From CAYWNK01 sp047639615 (GTDB taxonomy: Bacteria > Planctomycetota > UBA1135 > GCA-002686595): 8,414 nt of DNA. The DNA is taken from positions 1-8,414 of the forward strand of contig JBLIOL010000250.1 of the NCBI GenBank assembly GCA_047639615.1. The letters are read 5' to 3'. The notes under the pieces were generated by a model, which was given only the letters and a program-made list of their open reading frames with translations, ran no database searches and was not told the origin of the DNA. The position numbers and the translations under genes were made by a program. Positions 7,010 through 8,414 of the stretch are shown one piece after another. The first letter of the stretch is position 1, and the number at the start of each line of letters is the position of its first letter.

Positions 7010-7037
7010 GTGATTCTTGTCCTGGCTCCGTACTACT
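7010..7037 (-). repeat. third copy of the 28-base repeat, single arm
   Basis: All 28 bases 7010-7037 are identical to the right palindrome arm at 5568-5595, in the same orientation. The match stops at both edges. On the - strand the copy begins by supplying the TAG stop codon (7035-7033) of the upstream 324-residue protein gene, and it ends 4 bases before the ATG of the HEXXH gene. It is therefore a direct repeat of the 5568-5595 arm across the HEXXH gene. Confidence 0.9.
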
Positions 7038-8007
7038 TGCGTCCAGCCAGGATGCGACGGAAGGCCTTGGTATCGTCGATCATGCGCTTGTGGTCTGCAG
7101 CCAGTTCGTACCAGAGCTCACGCTCGTTGAGCTGCTTGCAGACCATCTTGGGCACCTGCTCCTCCGCGTCGAGCTTGGCGATTGGATCCTTGGGGTCGAG
7201 ATCGAGCATGGTATGCACTTTGGGACGTGCTAGGCGCCGCAGCTTGACTAGGGTCTCGCCCAGGGCGCGCGCCGTGGAGTGTTGCAGCAGGGCTTCCTCG
7301 AAGCGTTCTCGGAAGATGCGGTCCTTCGAGGTGATGCCGAAGATCAGCTCGAGGTCGGGCGCGTAGAAGTTCGCCAGCTCCTTGCAGCCGCGCACTTGGT
7401 CCTTGTTCAGCTCGGGTCCGAGCCATTCCTTCAGCTTGGCTTGGGTGGCGTCGGAGTGGCGCAGGCACTGGGCATGGTCGCGCAAGATTGCGTTTTGATC
7501 GAAGGGCCAGGTCTTGATTCGAGCACGCAAGGCTTCGCTCTCGCGCTGCGCCGTCACCCGAGCGGTCTCCGCCCGCATGCGTTCCTGATCACTCAGATCC
7601 TCCCCGGATCCGCTCTGGGCATCGAGCCCTGTTTCCTGCGCGAGGCGCATCTCATCTGGAGAGAGCGGCTTGCCGAACTCCTTGAGCTTGAAGCGGCGGA
7701 TGGCGCTAAGTCCTTCCTTGGAGCGGATACCCAAGTCGCTCGCAATCCAACCCACGAGAGCGTCCTCCAGCTGCTCAGTGACGGCCCCGGCGGACTGGTT
7801 GAAGATGGCCTTGCGCGTATGCCGGTCGACCAGGGTGGGATCCACCGATGACAGGAAGAAGGAGGCCCGGCTCACCGAAAAATCCACCAGGACTTGCAGG
7901 CTCTTGCGCTGCCCATTGCTGGCGGGAAGACCGTGACGCTGGGGCGCGGCTAGGGCTAGCGATGGGGCGGCCAATAGGATTAGGACGGCTACTAACAGGC
8001 GGCTCAT
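7033..8007 (-). CDS. secreted helical protein of unknown function
   Basis: The 324-residue protein has a clear signal peptide (residues 1-20, MSRLLVAVLILLAAPSLALA, predicted cleavage before APQR). The rest is highly charged and mostly helical, with Glu/Arg-rich stretches around the middle (SDQERMRAETARVTAQRES) and at the C-terminus (ELAADHKRMIDDTKAFRRIL). I recognise no family, catalytic motif or membrane segment beyond the signal. It precedes the HEXXH protein gene by 27 bases on the same strand, so both secreted proteins may be made together and work in one process. Its stop codon is the TAG inside the 28-base repeat, so the natural C-terminus may have been altered if the repeat inserted there. 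The ATG at 8007 is preceded by TATTCT 7 bases upstream and by no Shine-Dalgarno. Confidence 0.75.
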   Translation of the reverse strand: MSRLLVAVLILLAAPSLALAAPQRHGLPASNGQRKSLQVLVDFSVSRASFFLSSVDPTLVDRHTRKAIFNQSAGAVTEQLEDALVGWIASDLGIRSKEGLSAIRRFKLKEFGKPLSPDEMRLAQETGLDAQSGSGEDLSDQERMRAETARVTAQRESEALRARIKTWPFDQNAILRDHAQCLRHSDATQAKLKEWLGPELNKDQVRGCKELANFYAPDLELIFGITSKDRIFRERFEEALLQHSTARALGETLVKLRRLARPKVHTMLDLDPKDPIAKLDAEEQVPKMVCKQLNERELWYELAADHKRMIDDTKAFRRILAGRK

Positions 8008-8014
8008 GCTACCC

Positions 8015-8020
8015 AGAATA
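8015..8020 (-). promoter_or_regulatory. candidate leaderless -10 box TATTCT
   Basis: On the - strand TATTCT is followed by GGGTAGC and then the ATG at 8007. It is close to TATAAT and spaced so that transcription would begin at or next to the start codon. A good -35 box is not evident. Confidence 0.55.
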
Positions 8021-8260
8021 GCGCCCGCTGAAGATTTGCGCCCCAGTCAGGTGAGAGCCATGCCCGGATTCAGGCGGGGGGCGAATTCTGACCCGCTTGG
8101 TGAGCCTTGGGCCAGCGTTGGCACTGGGGGGCGGGGCGGTGGTCGGACAGAATCAGGCCTGGGGCAGCCAGTCACTGGCGTTGGTGCACAATTCCCCGAC
8201 CTCAGCGGGCTCTACGCGGTGCCCTCCGGTTTGGTGCCAGGCGAGCCGGCGGCCCCGGGC
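8021..8260. other. intergenic region between divergent genes
   Basis: This G-rich stretch lies between the 324-residue protein gene (leftward) and the IS5-type transposase start (rightward). It should contain the left end of the insertion sequence and the upstream promoter part of the leftward gene. I see no convincing gene, RNA or inverted repeat in it. Confidence 0.4.
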
Positions 8261-8272
8261 ATGAATTCTTGT

Positions 8273-8414
8273 ATGCACTCTAAGTACAAGACGAAGGACC
8301 GCTACACCAACTGGTCTGAGTACGACGGGGGCCTCGCTCAACGTGGCGACAGCATCATGTGGATCTCACCCGGAGCGATCCAGACATGGACCGCAAAGCC
8401 AGTGCTCGCTGATA
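8273..8414 (+). CDS. IS5-type transposase, N-terminal part (cut by window end)
   Basis: From the ATG at 8273 the frame stays open to the window end and encodes about 47 residues. It includes YTNWSEYDGGLAQRGD, then MWISP, then AIQTWTAKP. This is the N-terminal signature of IS5-group DDE transposases (RNWxEYxxxLxxRGSLTxW, then AIxxW). An in-frame ATG at 8261 is an alternative start, and the frame remains open well upstream. The catalytic DDE region lies beyond the window, so intactness cannot be judged. I could not identify the left terminal inverted repeat in 8021-8260. Confidence 0.7.
   Translation, partial: MHSKYKTKDRYTNWSEYDGGLAQRGDSIMWISPGAIQTWTAKPVLAD

Noticed and set aside
5494..7037. 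CRISPR array
   Set aside because: There are only three copies of the 28-base unit, one inverted, with an entire gene between two of them and no regular spacers.
6430..7851. Long open frames on the + strand opposite the HEXXH and 324-residue genes
   Set aside because: They are antisense shadows in GC-rich DNA. The - strand products have signal peptides and, in one, an HEXXH motif; the + strand translations show no recognisable features.
8153..8341. Small - strand open frame near the right edge
   Set aside because: It lies opposite the transposase start and its product looks like antisense of that region, with no motif of its own.

Overview
The window is GC-rich bacterial DNA holding six complete protein genes and two partial ones. 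Five of the six complete proteins carry export or lipoprotein signals. A secreted FAD-dependent oxidoreductase with a golvesin-type tail, a DUF3500 protein, a deiodinase-like protein and several unrecognised secreted proteins together suggest a Planctomycetota-like or related marine or environmental bacterium. DUF1415 is more familiar from Proteobacteria, so the taxonomic call is weak.

Left part, + strand (1-4825): the 3' end of a probable endonuclease/exonuclease/phosphatase-fold protein; a secreted FAD-dependent oxidoreductase (120-2228); a secreted DUF3500 protein (2414-3484); and an EF-hand lipoprotein fused to an iodothyronine-deiodinase-like domain (3539-4825). The last gene is the highlight. 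Its frame is interrupted by one TGA at 4397-4399, exactly where deiodinases carry selenocysteine (T-U-P-P-F). The same frame continues for another 141 residues of matching deiodinase sequence. A hairpin with a GGUC apical loop, as expected of a bacterial SECIS element, starts just after the TGA. Ordinary gene calling would split this selenoprotein into a truncated EF-hand protein and an orphan fragment.

Right part, - strand (8007-4895): a secreted helical protein of unknown function, a secreted protein with an HEXXH zinc-protease motif, and a DUF1415 protein, in that transcription order. A 28-base repeat lies on both sides of the HEXXH gene. Downstream of that gene it forms the arms of a near-perfect 101-base palindrome (5494-5594), which also seems to supply a -35 box to the DUF1415 gene. 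The right edge (from about 8261) holds the start of an IS5-type transposase on the + strand, cut by the window end.

Several genes have a TANNNT hexamer ending 6-7 bases before the ATG and no clear Shine-Dalgarno sequence, which is the signature of leaderless transcripts. The selenoprotein gene, apparently the second gene of a DUF3500 operon, instead has a good AGGAG ribosome binding site before a GTG start.
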